Below, in pieces: positions 28,796-37,375 of a stretch of 64,000 nt of DNA. Numbering within the stretch: position 1 is the first letter of the stretch; each line of letters starts with the position of its first letter. The DNA is from Scytonema sp. UIC 10036 (GTDB lineage Bacteria; Cyanobacteriota; Cyanobacteriia; Cyanobacteriales; Nostocaceae), in assembly GCF_009725235.1 (NCBI RefSeq), contig NZ_WJFC01000060.1:1-64000 (forward strand). Reading direction: 5' to 3'. A model generated the notes under the pieces. That model searched no databases. It saw nothing but the letters and a program-made list of their open reading frames with translations, and was not told the DNA's origin. Position numbers and translations under genes: made by a program.

Positions 28796-29337
28796 GCTTC
28801 CGTCGCTTTTGCAGGTTGACCTCCACCCATGCGAATTTCAGTCGTTAGGGTTGCCATGCTAAAACCGCCAAACCGCTTTAGAGTACCAACTCGCATCCGC
28901 AAATTGGGACTGGCAAACCAAAGACGTTCCTCAGACCACATCGTTTCGTACTCTGTTATCAGAGTTAAGGTGTCATCACTGCCCATCTTATAGCGTCCCG
29001 CAACGGGCGCTTTCTCTGCATAGCCCATTTCCCGCAATAACCTACCTTCATTGGGATTATCTTCATCTGGTACAACAGCTAACACTGTGGAACCAGCATG
29101 CTTTTCTTCATCCCATTCCATCGTGCCATTCCAAGTTACCCTAGCACCACAGGAAGCAAGGCTTGGATCGATTTCGTTATGCTGGCAAAGTTTGATGACT
29201 TCAGGATGATCTTTTGCTAAAGATTCAATTACAATGTCCGATTTACCATCTTCCGATTGCTTAAATGCCAAATGATGACTGGTACGATGGGAAAACCATT
29301 TCCCACCACTTAGTTCAAAAAACTCTTTTATATCCAT
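28768..29337 (-). CDS. cpcS: Phycobiliprotein lyase, CpcS/CpeS family
   Basis: A 189-aa lipocalin-like bilin lyase, opening [20 protein letters not shown] as in the CpcS-III/CpeS group. It attaches phycocyanobilin (or phycoerythrobilin) to the conserved Cys-82/84 site of phycobiliprotein subunits. The conserved central segment [13 protein letters not shown] and the [10 protein letters not shown] segment are present. AAAGGTAG lies upstream of the ATG. The C-terminal six residues come from heptamer repeat sequence. The HEAT-repeat gene upstream on the same strand may be functionally linked. Confidence 0.88.
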   Translation of the reverse strand: MDIKEFFELSGGKWFSHRTSHHLAFKQSEDGKSDIVIESLAKDHPEVIKLCQHNEIDPSLASCGARVTWNGTMEWDEEKHAGSTVLAVVPDEDNPNEGRLLREMGYAEKAPVAGRYKMGSDDTLTLITEYETMWSEERLWFASPNLRMRVGTLKRFGGFSMATLTTEIRMGGGQPAKATEATTSLTLDK

Positions 29338-29517
29338 AGAAAGAATCTACCTTTCTTCACAATCCTTCTCTTTTCCCACTTATTTTAAAGGTAGCAGGAG
29401 GTGTGCAAGTTAATCGATTTTAAATCTTGAACCGCACCCTCGACGCAGATGAACGCGGATAGAAGAAAGATTTATGCGCGTGCGTCTGCTACGGGCTGCG
29501 GTTTTATTTATTTTCTC

Positions 29518-30198
29518 TCAAGCTTGATAACCTGCTTCTTCAAGTCGCTTCAAAGAAATTCTTGATGCTTCACAAACGTGTGGATGGTTATCTTTTTCCA
29601 GATATTTTAGGGCAGAGACGCTCTTGGGGGTGGGAAGATTTCCTAAAGCTTCTGCAAGACGTTGGCGTACCAACCAATCTTCTGACTGGGCAAAGCGTAA
29701 AATCAAGTCTACAGACTCAACATCTTTAATTTCTCCAAGCGCTGAAATCGCAGCTTGTTGCAAAACTACTTCCTTGCTGTCGAGAGCTTTAATAAGGATA
29801 TCACGGGCACGTTGGTCTTTAAGATTACCAAGCGATACGGCAGCGCTAAAGCGTACTAACCAATCAGTATCTTCGTAGAATGCACGCATCAACGGCTCAA
29901 CGGCTCTTGGATCTCCTAAGTAGCCTAAAGCACCAGCAGCATCAGCACGCATACCGTAATCTGGATCTGTTTCCAGAATTTTGATCAGAAGAGGATAACA
30001 TTCTTCTGTTTGCTTGATGCCTAGAGCAAAGATTGCCATCGATCGCAGTTGGATGGATTCGTCATCTAACACTTTCTTAATCAAAGGCACTGCGTCTTCT
30101 GCAGGAACTTCCCTCAAAGATGCAAGGGCTACCATGCGATCGCGTAAATTCTCACTTTCCAACTGGGTGGAAATTTCCTGTATGCTTGGAGTCGCCAT
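29518..30198 (-). CDS. HEAT-repeat protein (PBS-lyase-like repeats)
   Basis: A 226-aa all-helical protein of about six HEAT/PBS-lyase-type repeats (IQLRSMAIFALG, YGMRADAAGALGYLGD, WLVRFSAAVSLGNL, VVLQQAAISALGEI, WLVRQRLAEALGNL). Such proteins include the CpcE/F-type lyase chaperones and the phycobilisome degradation factor NblB. Its position 180 bp upstream of the CpcS-type lyase supports a role in phycobilisome biogenesis or turnover, but the precise member cannot be decided from sequence by eye. Confidence 0.75.
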   Translation of the reverse strand: MATPSIQEISTQLESENLRDRMVALASLREVPAEDAVPLIKKVLDDESIQLRSMAIFALGIKQTEECYPLLIKILETDPDYGMRADAAGALGYLGDPRAVEPLMRAFYEDTDWLVRFSAAVSLGNLKDQRARDILIKALDSKEVVLQQAAISALGEIKDVESVDLILRFAQSEDWLVRQRLAEALGNLPTPKSVSALKYLEKDNHPHVCEASRISLKRLEEAGYQA

Positions 30199-30297
30199 TT
30201 AGTTTAAGGTATTTCTCTTATCTCTGTTTGTATTAAGTATTATTACAAATTCTCAGGCAAATGCGATCGCCTTAGCAGTGTGTATATCCGTACTGGG

Positions 30298-30335
30298 GAC
30301 TGGGGACAAGGGGGACACGGGAGACACGGGGGACA
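30298..30335. repeat. GGGGACAAGG/GGAGACACGG repeat
   Basis: Short degenerate nonamer tract (GGGGACAAGGGGGACACGGG and so on), complement of the CTTGTCTCC family at 12144, in the gap between the HEAT-repeat gene and the symporter gene. No gene is seen in 30199-30398. Confidence 0.65.
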
Positions 30336-30398
30336 TGGAGTCCGCAGGAGAATTAAATAGCTTTTACAATCCACGCATCCACGCATCCAAGCATCCCC

Positions 30399-31841
30399 TC
30401 ACTTATTTTGCCGTTCTTGTAGTTGCAGCACGATTTGCGCGTGTAGCTCGCGGGTAAGGGGATAAAAATAAGCTAAAACTAAGCCAAGAATTAAAGCGAT
30501 AGCTGGTATGGGACCAATAGAGAAGCGAATGACATCTAATACAGATTCTGGTTGGTTTGGTAGCGGGATTTCTGTTGTAGGTTTAATATACCCAGCTGCA
30601 CCTAACCTTTGCAGGACTATGTTCACAGCCAATCCCAAACAGATTTTCTGCACAAACACGATGAAACTATAAAAAATGCCTTCCCGACGCTGTCCTGTGT
30701 TTAATTCATCAAGTTCAATCACATCAGGTAGCATCGACCAGGGAACAAGATAAGCTGTGGATACTCCAAAACCTGCTAAAACTGCTAAAACGTACATCAA
30801 CACAATTTGACCGGGTTGTACGAAAAAAAGCCCACTCTGAGCAATTAGCCACAAACCCATTCCCATAAAGTACACGGCTCGTTTGCCATAACGTCTACTG
30901 ATACCACTCCAAACAAATAGCATAGCCATAGCGGTTCCTTGCACTGCCAAGAGTACTGAGCTAATATGCCATTGGGGAAGGCGCATCCAACTGGTGACAA
31001 AGTAAGGAATAATACCAGCTGTTAGCTGAACTGCTAACCAAGAACATAAATAAATGCCTATTACAAATAAGAAAGGGCGATTTGTAAAAGCGATTTTAAG
31101 TTGCTGTAGAAAAGGAATAGAAACTGTTTGTTCTAGTTGTGGGTGTTGCTTTGCGACAGCTTGAGCGCGACTTTTAGTTCCCCAAACACACCAGTACAAG
31201 GGCAACACTGAGACAATGGCACAGATAGCTCCTAGTAGTAAATACTGTGTACTTTTGTTATCGGGAACGACTAGGGAGATGACTAAACCAATTATGAGAG
31301 CAAGAATGCTACCGCCAATGGAAAAGCTAAAGCGAAAACTGTTGAGACTGGTGCGTTCGTCGTAGTCTTGAGTTAATTCTGCTGTGAGAGCAGTGTATGG
31401 TAAATTAACAACCGTGTAAAATGCATTAAACAAAATTGAAATAGCAGTGTAATACCAAAACAAGCCCCACTGATTCGCATTTTCGTTATTACTAAAATGA
31501 GGGACAATCCACTGCAAAAAAAAGAACACTCCAAAGGGAATTGCTCCCCAAATCATCCAGGGATAACGCCTTCCCTGCTGACTTTGAGTGCGATCGCTCA
31601 ACACCCCCACCATCGGATCGTTGATTGCATCCCACACTTTGCCCACAAGCTGAGTTTGTCCTGCTAATTGGGGTTGCAAACCTGCAACATCAGTAAGGAA
31701 CGGTGATAGATAAGAAATCCCAATCATAGCAGTAATTGCCGTACCCAAATCTCCAGCACCAAAAGCTAATTTGGTACTTAAGTCTAGCTTTTCACTTTCC
31801 GGAGTTTGCTGGGCATAGCCATCAGAGTCAGAATTGTTCAT
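30399..31841 (-). CDS. GPH-family sugar:cation symporter (MFS)
   Basis: A 480-aa permease with twelve predicted helices, related to MelB. The family motif region VWDAINDPMVGVLSDRT (about 70-86) with the cation-site Asp residues is intact, and RRYPWMIWGAIPFGVFFF follows. It would import a glycoside or disaccharide with a sodium ion or proton across the plasma membrane. No sugar-hydrolase gene lies beside it. The substrate is unknown. Confidence 0.85.
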   Translation of the reverse strand: MNNSDSDGYAQQTPESEKLDLSTKLAFGAGDLGTAITAMIGISYLSPFLTDVAGLQPQLAGQTQLVGKVWDAINDPMVGVLSDRTQSQQGRRYPWMIWGAIPFGVFFFLQWIVPHFSNNENANQWGLFWYYTAISILFNAFYTVVNLPYTALTAELTQDYDERTSLNSFRFSFSIGGSILALIIGLVISLVVPDNKSTQYLLLGAICAIVSVLPLYWCVWGTKSRAQAVAKQHPQLEQTVSIPFLQQLKIAFTNRPFLFVIGIYLCSWLAVQLTAGIIPYFVTSWMRLPQWHISSVLLAVQGTAMAMLFVWSGISRRYGKRAVYFMGMGLWLIAQSGLFFVQPGQIVLMYVLAVLAGFGVSTAYLVPWSMLPDVIELDELNTGQRREGIFYSFIVFVQKICLGLAVNIVLQRLGAAGYIKPTTEIPLPNQPESVLDVIRFSIGPIPAIALILGLVLAYFYPLTRELHAQIVLQLQERQNK

Positions 31842-31887
31842 AAAACTTTATACTTATAATGAAATCAACTATGTTGCATATTGTCCA

Positions 31888-32010
31888 GTGTCGTTTGTCA
31901 TTTGTCATTGGTCATTTGTCATTGGTCATTTGTCCACTAACCACTGTACGGGCGCAATGCAAGAGCGCCCCTACTAACCACTAACCACTAACCACCAACC
32001 ACTAACCAAC
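31888..32010. repeat. Heptamer repeats, two families
   Basis: TCATTTG/TCATTGG units (31890-31930) and ACCACTA units (31970-32008) separate the divergent symporter and phosphoribosyltransferase genes. Between them is GGGCGCAATGCAAGAGCGCCC, a small hairpin. Promoters for both genes must overlap this region. Confidence 0.8.
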
Positions 32011-32523
32011 ATGCCAGACCTTTACGTTTCTTGGTCAGATTATCACCGAAAAATTGAACAACTGGCTGCTAAAGTCTACCAGTCTGGGTGGGAATTTAAC
32101 CAGATTGTTTGTCTTGCGAGAGGAGGACTGAGGGTTGGAGATATTCTTTCCCGCATTTATAAGCAGCCTTTGGCAATTTTGGCAACATCATCTTACAGTG
32201 GTTCGGGAAAGCAAGAGAGAGGAAATCTCATCTTTTCTCGCCACATAACCATGACAACTGAACATTTGGGTTCGCGCATTCTTTTAGTGGATGATTTGGT
32301 GGATTCTGGGATTACGCTTCAACAGTGCATTCCATGGTTACGGGAAAACAGCGATTCTCCCATAGAAGATATTCGGACAGCTGTCCTCTGGTGCAAAGCT
32401 TGCTCTGTTATAGTACCGGATTACTACGTCGATTACCTACCAGACAACCCCTGGATACACCAACCTTTTGAACCATACGAATTAATGAATCCTGCGGATT
32501 TGGTCGAAAGGGTTAGTAGATAG
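32011..32523 (+). CDS. Phosphoribosyltransferase
   Basis: A 170-aa type I PRTase. The PRPP-binding motif is ILLVDDLVDSGITL (about 90-103), with an LARGGLRVGDIL segment near 31-42. It most resembles xanthine/hypoxanthine-type salvage enzymes, but the specific base cannot be inferred. It is cytoplasmic. The final codons VSR-stop run into a TAGTGGATAGTG repeat. Confidence 0.85.
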   Translation: MPDLYVSWSDYHRKIEQLAAKVYQSGWEFNQIVCLARGGLRVGDILSRIYKQPLAILATSSYSGSGKQERGNLIFSRHITMTTEHLGSRILLVDDLVDSGITLQQCIPWLRENSDSPIEDIRTAVLWCKACSVIVPDYYVDYLPDNPWIHQPFEPYELMNPADLVERVSR

Positions 32524-32645
32524 TGGATAGTGTTTGGTTGTTAGTTGTTGGTTGTTAGTTGTTAGTTGTTAGTTGTTGGTTGTTGGTTGTCAACAACTAT
32601 CCACTAACAACTATCCACTATCCACTATCCACTAACAACTATCCA
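32515..32645. repeat. Mirror heptamer array between convergent genes
   Basis: GTTGTTA/GTTGGTT units are followed by AACTATCC/CACTAACA units, largely complementary to each other. The 3' ends of both convergent genes enter it. The array could fold into a long hairpin and serve as a two-way terminator. Confidence 0.75.
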
Positions 32646-33545
32646 AAATGGCAAAGTAAACAGCAGTAGCACAGTTCCCATTGCTAATGCAGTGACAGCA
32701 AGATCTCGATCCAGGTTGAAGGTTTCGGCAAGAACTAATGTGGCAAAGGCTGGAGGCATTGCCATTTGTAGCAAAATAACTTGTGCTACTGCTCCCGTTA
32801 AACCAAACAAAGGTATAATGCTGCTAACTAATAAGGGAACAACTAACATTTTGATCCCCACACTGATGATGGCTCTTGGGAAACTTCGCCAAGAATTGAG
32901 TTTGCTCAGCCGCATCCCGATTAATACAAGGGATATGGCAACAGAACACCACGCTAATTTCTCCAAAAGAAAATCGATGGGTTGGGGAATTTGAGCCTGT
33001 CGGAAGAGGAAACCAAATCCAAAACTCCATAAAGCTGGATTGATGAGAATAGCTTGGAGCACTTGCTTGTGACTTTGGGCAGTATCGCCAAAACGGGCTG
33101 CTAGAGCAACACCCAATCCGTAAGCTCCTAATGTCGATCCCAGCAAATCGTAAAATAATGCCCATGCAAAATACTGAGTGCCAACTATTGACAGTGTGAC
33201 AGGATAGCCAATATAACCTGTGTTACCCACCATTGCCGCTAAGATAAAACTACCTTGCGTCGGTTTCTGGGGTGTAGTATTGGTCAAATGGGTTTGTCCT
33301 TTAATTCCTAGCCAAGCTAAAAACGCCCCTAGTAAAATGGCTAAGAAGGCGATCGCTGGTGCAATCCATATCGGTCCCGACAAGTCAGCTTTTCGTAAAA
33401 AAATTACAATGCTTATCGGTACTCCTACCCAGAAAAGGAATCGACCAACTAGGGTAGGAACTGTGGCGGGTGACTTGCGTCCCAGGATATATCCTAAAAG
33501 GACTAGACCCACTAGCAAAAGGTAGAGTTCTAAGAGTTTAATCAA
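32625..33545 (-). CDS. AEC-family transporter (auxin efflux carrier-like)
   Basis: A 306-aa membrane protein with about ten helices, opening LLELYLLLVGLVLLGYILG, as in the bacterial AEC carriers for small organic acids or metabolites. The conserved region FILAAMVGNTGYIGYPV (about 101-117) is the family hallmark. Start is TTG at 33545; no better in-frame ATG exists nearby. The C-terminal residues IVVSG are encoded by heptamer repeat. Substrate not predictable. Confidence 0.85.
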   Translation of the reverse strand: MIKLLELYLLLVGLVLLGYILGRKSPATVPTLVGRFLFWVGVPISIVIFLRKADLSGPIWIAPAIAFLAILLGAFLAWLGIKGQTHLTNTTPQKPTQGSFILAAMVGNTGYIGYPVTLSIVGTQYFAWALFYDLLGSTLGAYGLGVALAARFGDTAQSHKQVLQAILINPALWSFGFGFLFRQAQIPQPIDFLLEKLAWCSVAISLVLIGMRLSKLNSWRSFPRAIISVGIKMLVVPLLVSSIIPLFGLTGAVAQVILLQMAMPPAFATLVLAETFNLDRDLAVTALAMGTVLLLFTLPFWIVVSG

Positions 33546-33647
33546 AACTGGGACTTATATAAGTAGATGCAAAATATTACCTAATTTCGTTTCCTTATAT
33601 CTAGTTTACAATTTTTATGGTTATTTATAAAAGGCAGGAGTGGACTT

Positions 33648-34457
33648 GTGAGTAATGCTGGTTTTCCCGAACAACCACAGGGCACACCATCTAGTAAAAG
33701 TGAGGATATCCCGGCAGCTTTACGCGATACTCCTGATGCAGAAACCAAGGTGCGCTTCCGATGGTTCATTTGGTTGGGTGGAGGAGTAGCAGGAATTGTC
33801 CTGCTGGCTTTGTTGAGTGGTTCGTTGTTTCTTTTTATTGAATCTAAAAAACCAAGTAATTCCAAACTTGCTCCTGCAAGTCCAAATTCTGCAACTTCGC
33901 AAGAATCTCGAAATTCTGAAATAAATGAAGATTTAGTTTTGGGGCATTTTTCCTACTCGGAAGCCCCTTTAGCTGAACTTAAACCGATTACTGGTGATGG
34001 ACGTATCAAATTGAGAGCCACTGCTGCTCAAAAATATCAAGAGATGGCAGCAGCAGCAAGAAGCTCGGGGGTTATTTTAGTTCCAATTTCCGGTTTTCGC
34101 TCCATGCAAGAACAAGAACAGTTATTTTTTGTGGTTGGTGCTCAGCGAAACCAGACACCCGCACAACGGGCGGCTGTGAGCGCCCCTCCCGGTCATAGCG
34201 AACATCATACAGGTTACGCTGTAGATATTGGCGATGGAGCTGCACCATCGACTAATCTCAATACTAATTTTGAAAAAACAAAAGCTTTTCAGTGGTTGCA
34301 AGCAAATGCAGCCCGTTTTAGTTTTGAGTTGTCATTTCCTCAAGGGAATCCTCAGGGAGTGAGTTATGAGCCTTGGCATTGGCGTTTCGTAGGCGATCGC
34401 GGTAGTTTGGAAACTTTTTACAGAGCTAAGAATTACAAACCAGCCCAAGAAAAATAA
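33648..34457 (+). CDS. LAS-type D-Ala-D-Ala carboxypeptidase (VanY-like)
   Basis: A 269-aa zinc peptidase anchored by one N-terminal helix (about 38-62, GGGVAGIVLLALLSGSLFLF). The active-site motifs of the LAS family are present: SGFRSMQEQEQLF, SEHHTGYAVD (about 183-192) and EPWHWR (about 240-245), giving the His-Asp-His zinc ligands. It would trim the stem peptide of peptidoglycan in the periplasm. The start is GTG at 33648 with AGGAG eight bases upstream. Confidence 0.85.
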   Translation: MSNAGFPEQPQGTPSSKSEDIPAALRDTPDAETKVRFRWFIWLGGGVAGIVLLALLSGSLFLFIESKKPSNSKLAPASPNSATSQESRNSEINEDLVLGHFSYSEAPLAELKPITGDGRIKLRATAAQKYQEMAAAARSSGVILVPISGFRSMQEQEQLFFVVGAQRNQTPAQRAAVSAPPGHSEHHTGYAVDIGDGAAPSTNLNTNFEKTKAFQWLQANAARFSFELSFPQGNPQGVSYEPWHWRFVGDRGSLETFYRAKNYKPAQEK

Positions 34458-34576
34458 CGTTACCGTTTGCACAAAGCTGCATAGAGAGCAATAATTGAAT
34501 CGAATACGCTCGATTGTAGGAGCGCTATGGTATTGCGCCCCTACATCTATGATAACATTCATCTGAGAACCAAATA

Positions 34577-35221
34577 ATGAGTCATAGGTTTGTGTGTGAA
34601 TGGTTTAACGCTCCCATGATTGACGCCACGGGTCAGGTTTTAGGTGGTATTTCAGTAGCTGTAGATATTAGCGATCGCAAACGTGCTGAAGCTGCTGTCA
34701 TTCAAACCGATGCTCAGTGTAAAGTGAGTGCTAACATACACGACGGACTCGATAGCACTCTCCTCATTCTCAAATATCGCCTCAAAGCCAACGAACACCG
34801 CCCTGCGATCGATGTTATTAAAGAATATAGCGAGTTGCCTCAAATCCAATGCTTCCCCAGTCAAATCAATCAAGTGTTTATGAACATTTTGGCAAACGCC
34901 ATTGACGTGTTTGATGAGATGGCTCAAACTCGGTCGTTTGCTGAAAGTCAAGCTAATCCGCAACAAATTACTATTTATACAAAGGCGATAGAAAACTGGG
35001 TACAAATCCGGATTCGCGATAATGGTAAGGGGATGACACAAGAGGTATCAGCCAAAATTTTTAACCATTTGTTTACCACCAAAGCTGTTGGCAAAGGAAC
35101 GGGATTGGGACTGGCGATCGCCCGTCAAATTGTAGTGGAAAAACATAATGGATACCTAAGCGTACACTCTACACTAGGTCAAGGAACAGAGTTTACAATT
35201 TTGTTACCTGTGAAAGAATAA
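34577..35221 (+). CDS. Histidine-kinase-like protein lacking the H-box
   Basis: A 214-aa protein made of the tail of a PAS domain (GQVLGGISVAVDISDRKRAE), then NIHDGLDSTLLIL directly, which in K1 follows the HisKA domain, then a complete HATPase (N-box NILANAIDVF, G1 DNGKGM, G2 GKGTGLGLAIARQIV). The dimerisation helix and phospho-acceptor histidine are missing, apparently by in-frame deletion. Autophosphorylation is not possible; it might bind or regulate another kinase, or be a decaying gene kept in frame by chance. N-terminal sequences of the PAS domain are also missing. Confidence 0.7.
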   Translation: MSHRFVCEWFNAPMIDATGQVLGGISVAVDISDRKRAEAAVIQTDAQCKVSANIHDGLDSTLLILKYRLKANEHRPAIDVIKEYSELPQIQCFPSQINQVFMNILANAIDVFDEMAQTRSFAESQANPQQITIYTKAIENWVQIRIRDNGKGMTQEVSAKIFNHLFTTKAVGKGTGLGLAIARQIVVEKHNGYLSVHSTLGQGTEFTILLPVKE

Positions 35222-35258
35222 GCTGGCAAAAACACCTCAAATGTATTGCGTAGGTGTC

Positions 35259-37058
35259 TTAATGTTTACCAGGAGATTTGTGGCGGAAATATTCTTCCAT
35301 AACTTGCAGTACCATAGGAGCCGCAACGCTACCGCCACCACCGCCAGAGTGTTCGGCAAATGCTAAAACCACAATTTCTGGCTTATCACTTGGACCATAT
35401 GCACCAAACCAAGCGTGGTTTGCTTTGACTCGCCGCTTCCATGCTTCAGCAGTACCGCTTTTCCCAGCAGATGGAGGAATGGTGGTCACATTAAGTGCTT
35501 TCCCCGTACCTTCAGACACCACTTTTCGCAAGCCGTCGCGCAAAATTTTCACGGTACTTGGCTTCATCTTTAGCGATTCCCGCCAATTTTTCAATTCTTC
35601 GTTGTCTTTCAGTAAGTGCGGTTTCACTCGATAGCCACCGTTGGCTGGAACAGCAAACATGACAGCCACTTGTAGCGGTGTCGTTTGTAAAGCCCCTTGA
35701 CCGATAGACATATTAATGCTGTCCCCCACAGTCCATGGCATTTTCCAGACTCTTCGCTTCCATGCTTCGTCAGGAACGTTCCCTTTGGTTTCTTCAGAGA
35801 CAAACTCTATTCCTGTTTTCTTACCAAACCCGTATTTCCGCGTCCAATCAATTAAAGTAGGACCACCAACGCCCCGACCAATTTGGTAGAAAAATGTATC
35901 GCTACTCCATGCCATAGCCCCTGTAAATCCTAGAGGACCGAATCCTGCATGGTTCCATTCTCCAAAAGTCACCCCACCAACTGTCAGAGAACCATAGGTC
36001 TGCAGTACGGTGTTGGGAGAAAACTTACCTGATTCTAACCCAGCTGTTGTAGTGACAATTTTGAAAGTACTGGCGGGTGGATAGGCACTGCTGACAGCCC
36101 GATTGAGCAAAGGATGGTTGTCTCCCTGTACGGTTTGCCAATCTTTTTTAGAAAGTTTTTGCTTGGAGAAAATATTTGGATCGAAGGTGGGGTGAGATAC
36201 TATTGCTAAAACAGCACCGTTACGTGGATCGAGGGCAACAATAGACCCGTCACGACGACCTAAAGCTTTTTCAGCGGCTTTTTGTAGGTTTAAATCTAAA
36301 GTCAGGCGAATATCGTTCCCTGCTTTTGCTTGTTTTTCTCCCAATACCCGAATTGGGCGACCTTTACCATCCACTTCCACTTGCTGACCGCCCCATTCAC
36401 CCCGCAGTGTTTTTTCATACGCCTTTTCTACACCCATTTGACCGATGACATCACCAAGTCGGTAGCCGTCTTTTTTCTTTTCTCTCAACTGTTTTAATGT
36501 CAATTCTCGTGTATAACCTAGTACATGGGCAAAAGCTTCCCCGTGAGGATAATAGCGGACAGCCTCCGTATGAATTTCTACACTTTGCAGTTCATTGGCA
36601 TACTCTTTCAAGGCAGTCACTTCCGCTTCGTTGAGGTTGCGGGCAATCCGCACAAGAGCCATGTTTGGACCAGCCTCTTCTAATTTCTTGATAATCTCGT
36701 CTTCAGACATATCAAGAATTTTTGACAAACGCGGACCGACAACCGACCATGATGGTTTTGTGTGTGCCATGGGCCATAAGTACACGGAACGAGGATAGCG
36801 AGTCGTAGCTAGCAGTTTGCCATTGCGATCGAAGATATTGCCTCGTTCTGGTTGTTTGGGGATCATCCGAATCCGATTGGACTCTGCTCTTTCTCGAAAT
36901 TTTGGTCCCTCAACAATTTGTAAGTATACTAAACGAGTGGCAATCCCCGCAGTCAGTAGTAAGGTAAATATGATTAAAAATAAAGGCTGAGAACCGCGTC
37001 CAACGGTACGTGTTTCTCTTTTTTTAACTAGCGGTTGAGGTGATTGCAGTAGTGCCAT
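35259..37058 (-). CDS. Penicillin-binding protein 2 (first of a tandem pair)
   Basis: A 599-aa class B transpeptidase. One N-terminal membrane anchor (about 28-48) precedes the PBP dimerisation domain (KQPERGNIFDRNGKLLA) and a transpeptidase domain with SxxK S330 (PPASTFKIVTT), SxN (NMSIGQG region) and KSGTAE near 538. It crosslinks peptidoglycan for lateral growth in the Rod system. It is followed on the same strand, 317 bp upstream in sequence, by a close paralogue at 37376. The promoter region carries the motif AGAATAAACCAAAGTGTCAC (37175-37194). Confidence 0.9.
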   Translation of the reverse strand: MALLQSPQPLVKKRETRTVGRGSQPLFLIIFTLLLTAGIATRLVYLQIVEGPKFRERAESNRIRMIPKQPERGNIFDRNGKLLATTRYPRSVYLWPMAHTKPSWSVVGPRLSKILDMSEDEIIKKLEEAGPNMALVRIARNLNEAEVTALKEYANELQSVEIHTEAVRYYPHGEAFAHVLGYTRELTLKQLREKKKDGYRLGDVIGQMGVEKAYEKTLRGEWGGQQVEVDGKGRPIRVLGEKQAKAGNDIRLTLDLNLQKAAEKALGRRDGSIVALDPRNGAVLAIVSHPTFDPNIFSKQKLSKKDWQTVQGDNHPLLNRAVSSAYPPASTFKIVTTTAGLESGKFSPNTVLQTYGSLTVGGVTFGEWNHAGFGPLGFTGAMAWSSDTFFYQIGRGVGGPTLIDWTRKYGFGKKTGIEFVSEETKGNVPDEAWKRRVWKMPWTVGDSINMSIGQGALQTTPLQVAVMFAVPANGGYRVKPHLLKDNEELKNWRESLKMKPSTVKILRDGLRKVVSEGTGKALNVTTIPPSAGKSGTAEAWKRRVKANHAWFGAYGPSDKPEIVVLAFAEHSGGGGGSVAAPMVLQVMEEYFRHKSPGKH

Positions 37059-37375
37059 ATAATCAGCAGGAATTGCAAGAACGGGAGTATTTGTATAGGA
37101 TTACACTAAAATTTTACCTAGTTTTTAGGAAACTAACTAGAGTAGTGCGGTTTTATGTAATATGTTTTAGCTAAAGAATAAACCAAAGTGTCACCCGTAA
37201 TCTGCTTAGCAGAATACACATATAGGAATCATTTCAGGAAAATTGCAGAATTTACCAAAAAATTAGTCCGAATTGTAATTCCAGATCGGTGAACCATGAT
37301 AAACCCTTGCTAATTTTATACTATTTCTTTCATAGCTGCCCTGTGTCCTTTGCCCTCTGCCCATATTTGTAATTT
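37059..37375. other. Intergenic region between the PBP2 paralogues
   Basis: About 317 bp without a gene. It should contain the promoter of the 35259 gene. A 20-bp stretch at 37175-37194 is nearly the same as 39316-39335 upstream of the other PBP2, with one difference. Apart from that nothing recognisable is present. Confidence 0.6.
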
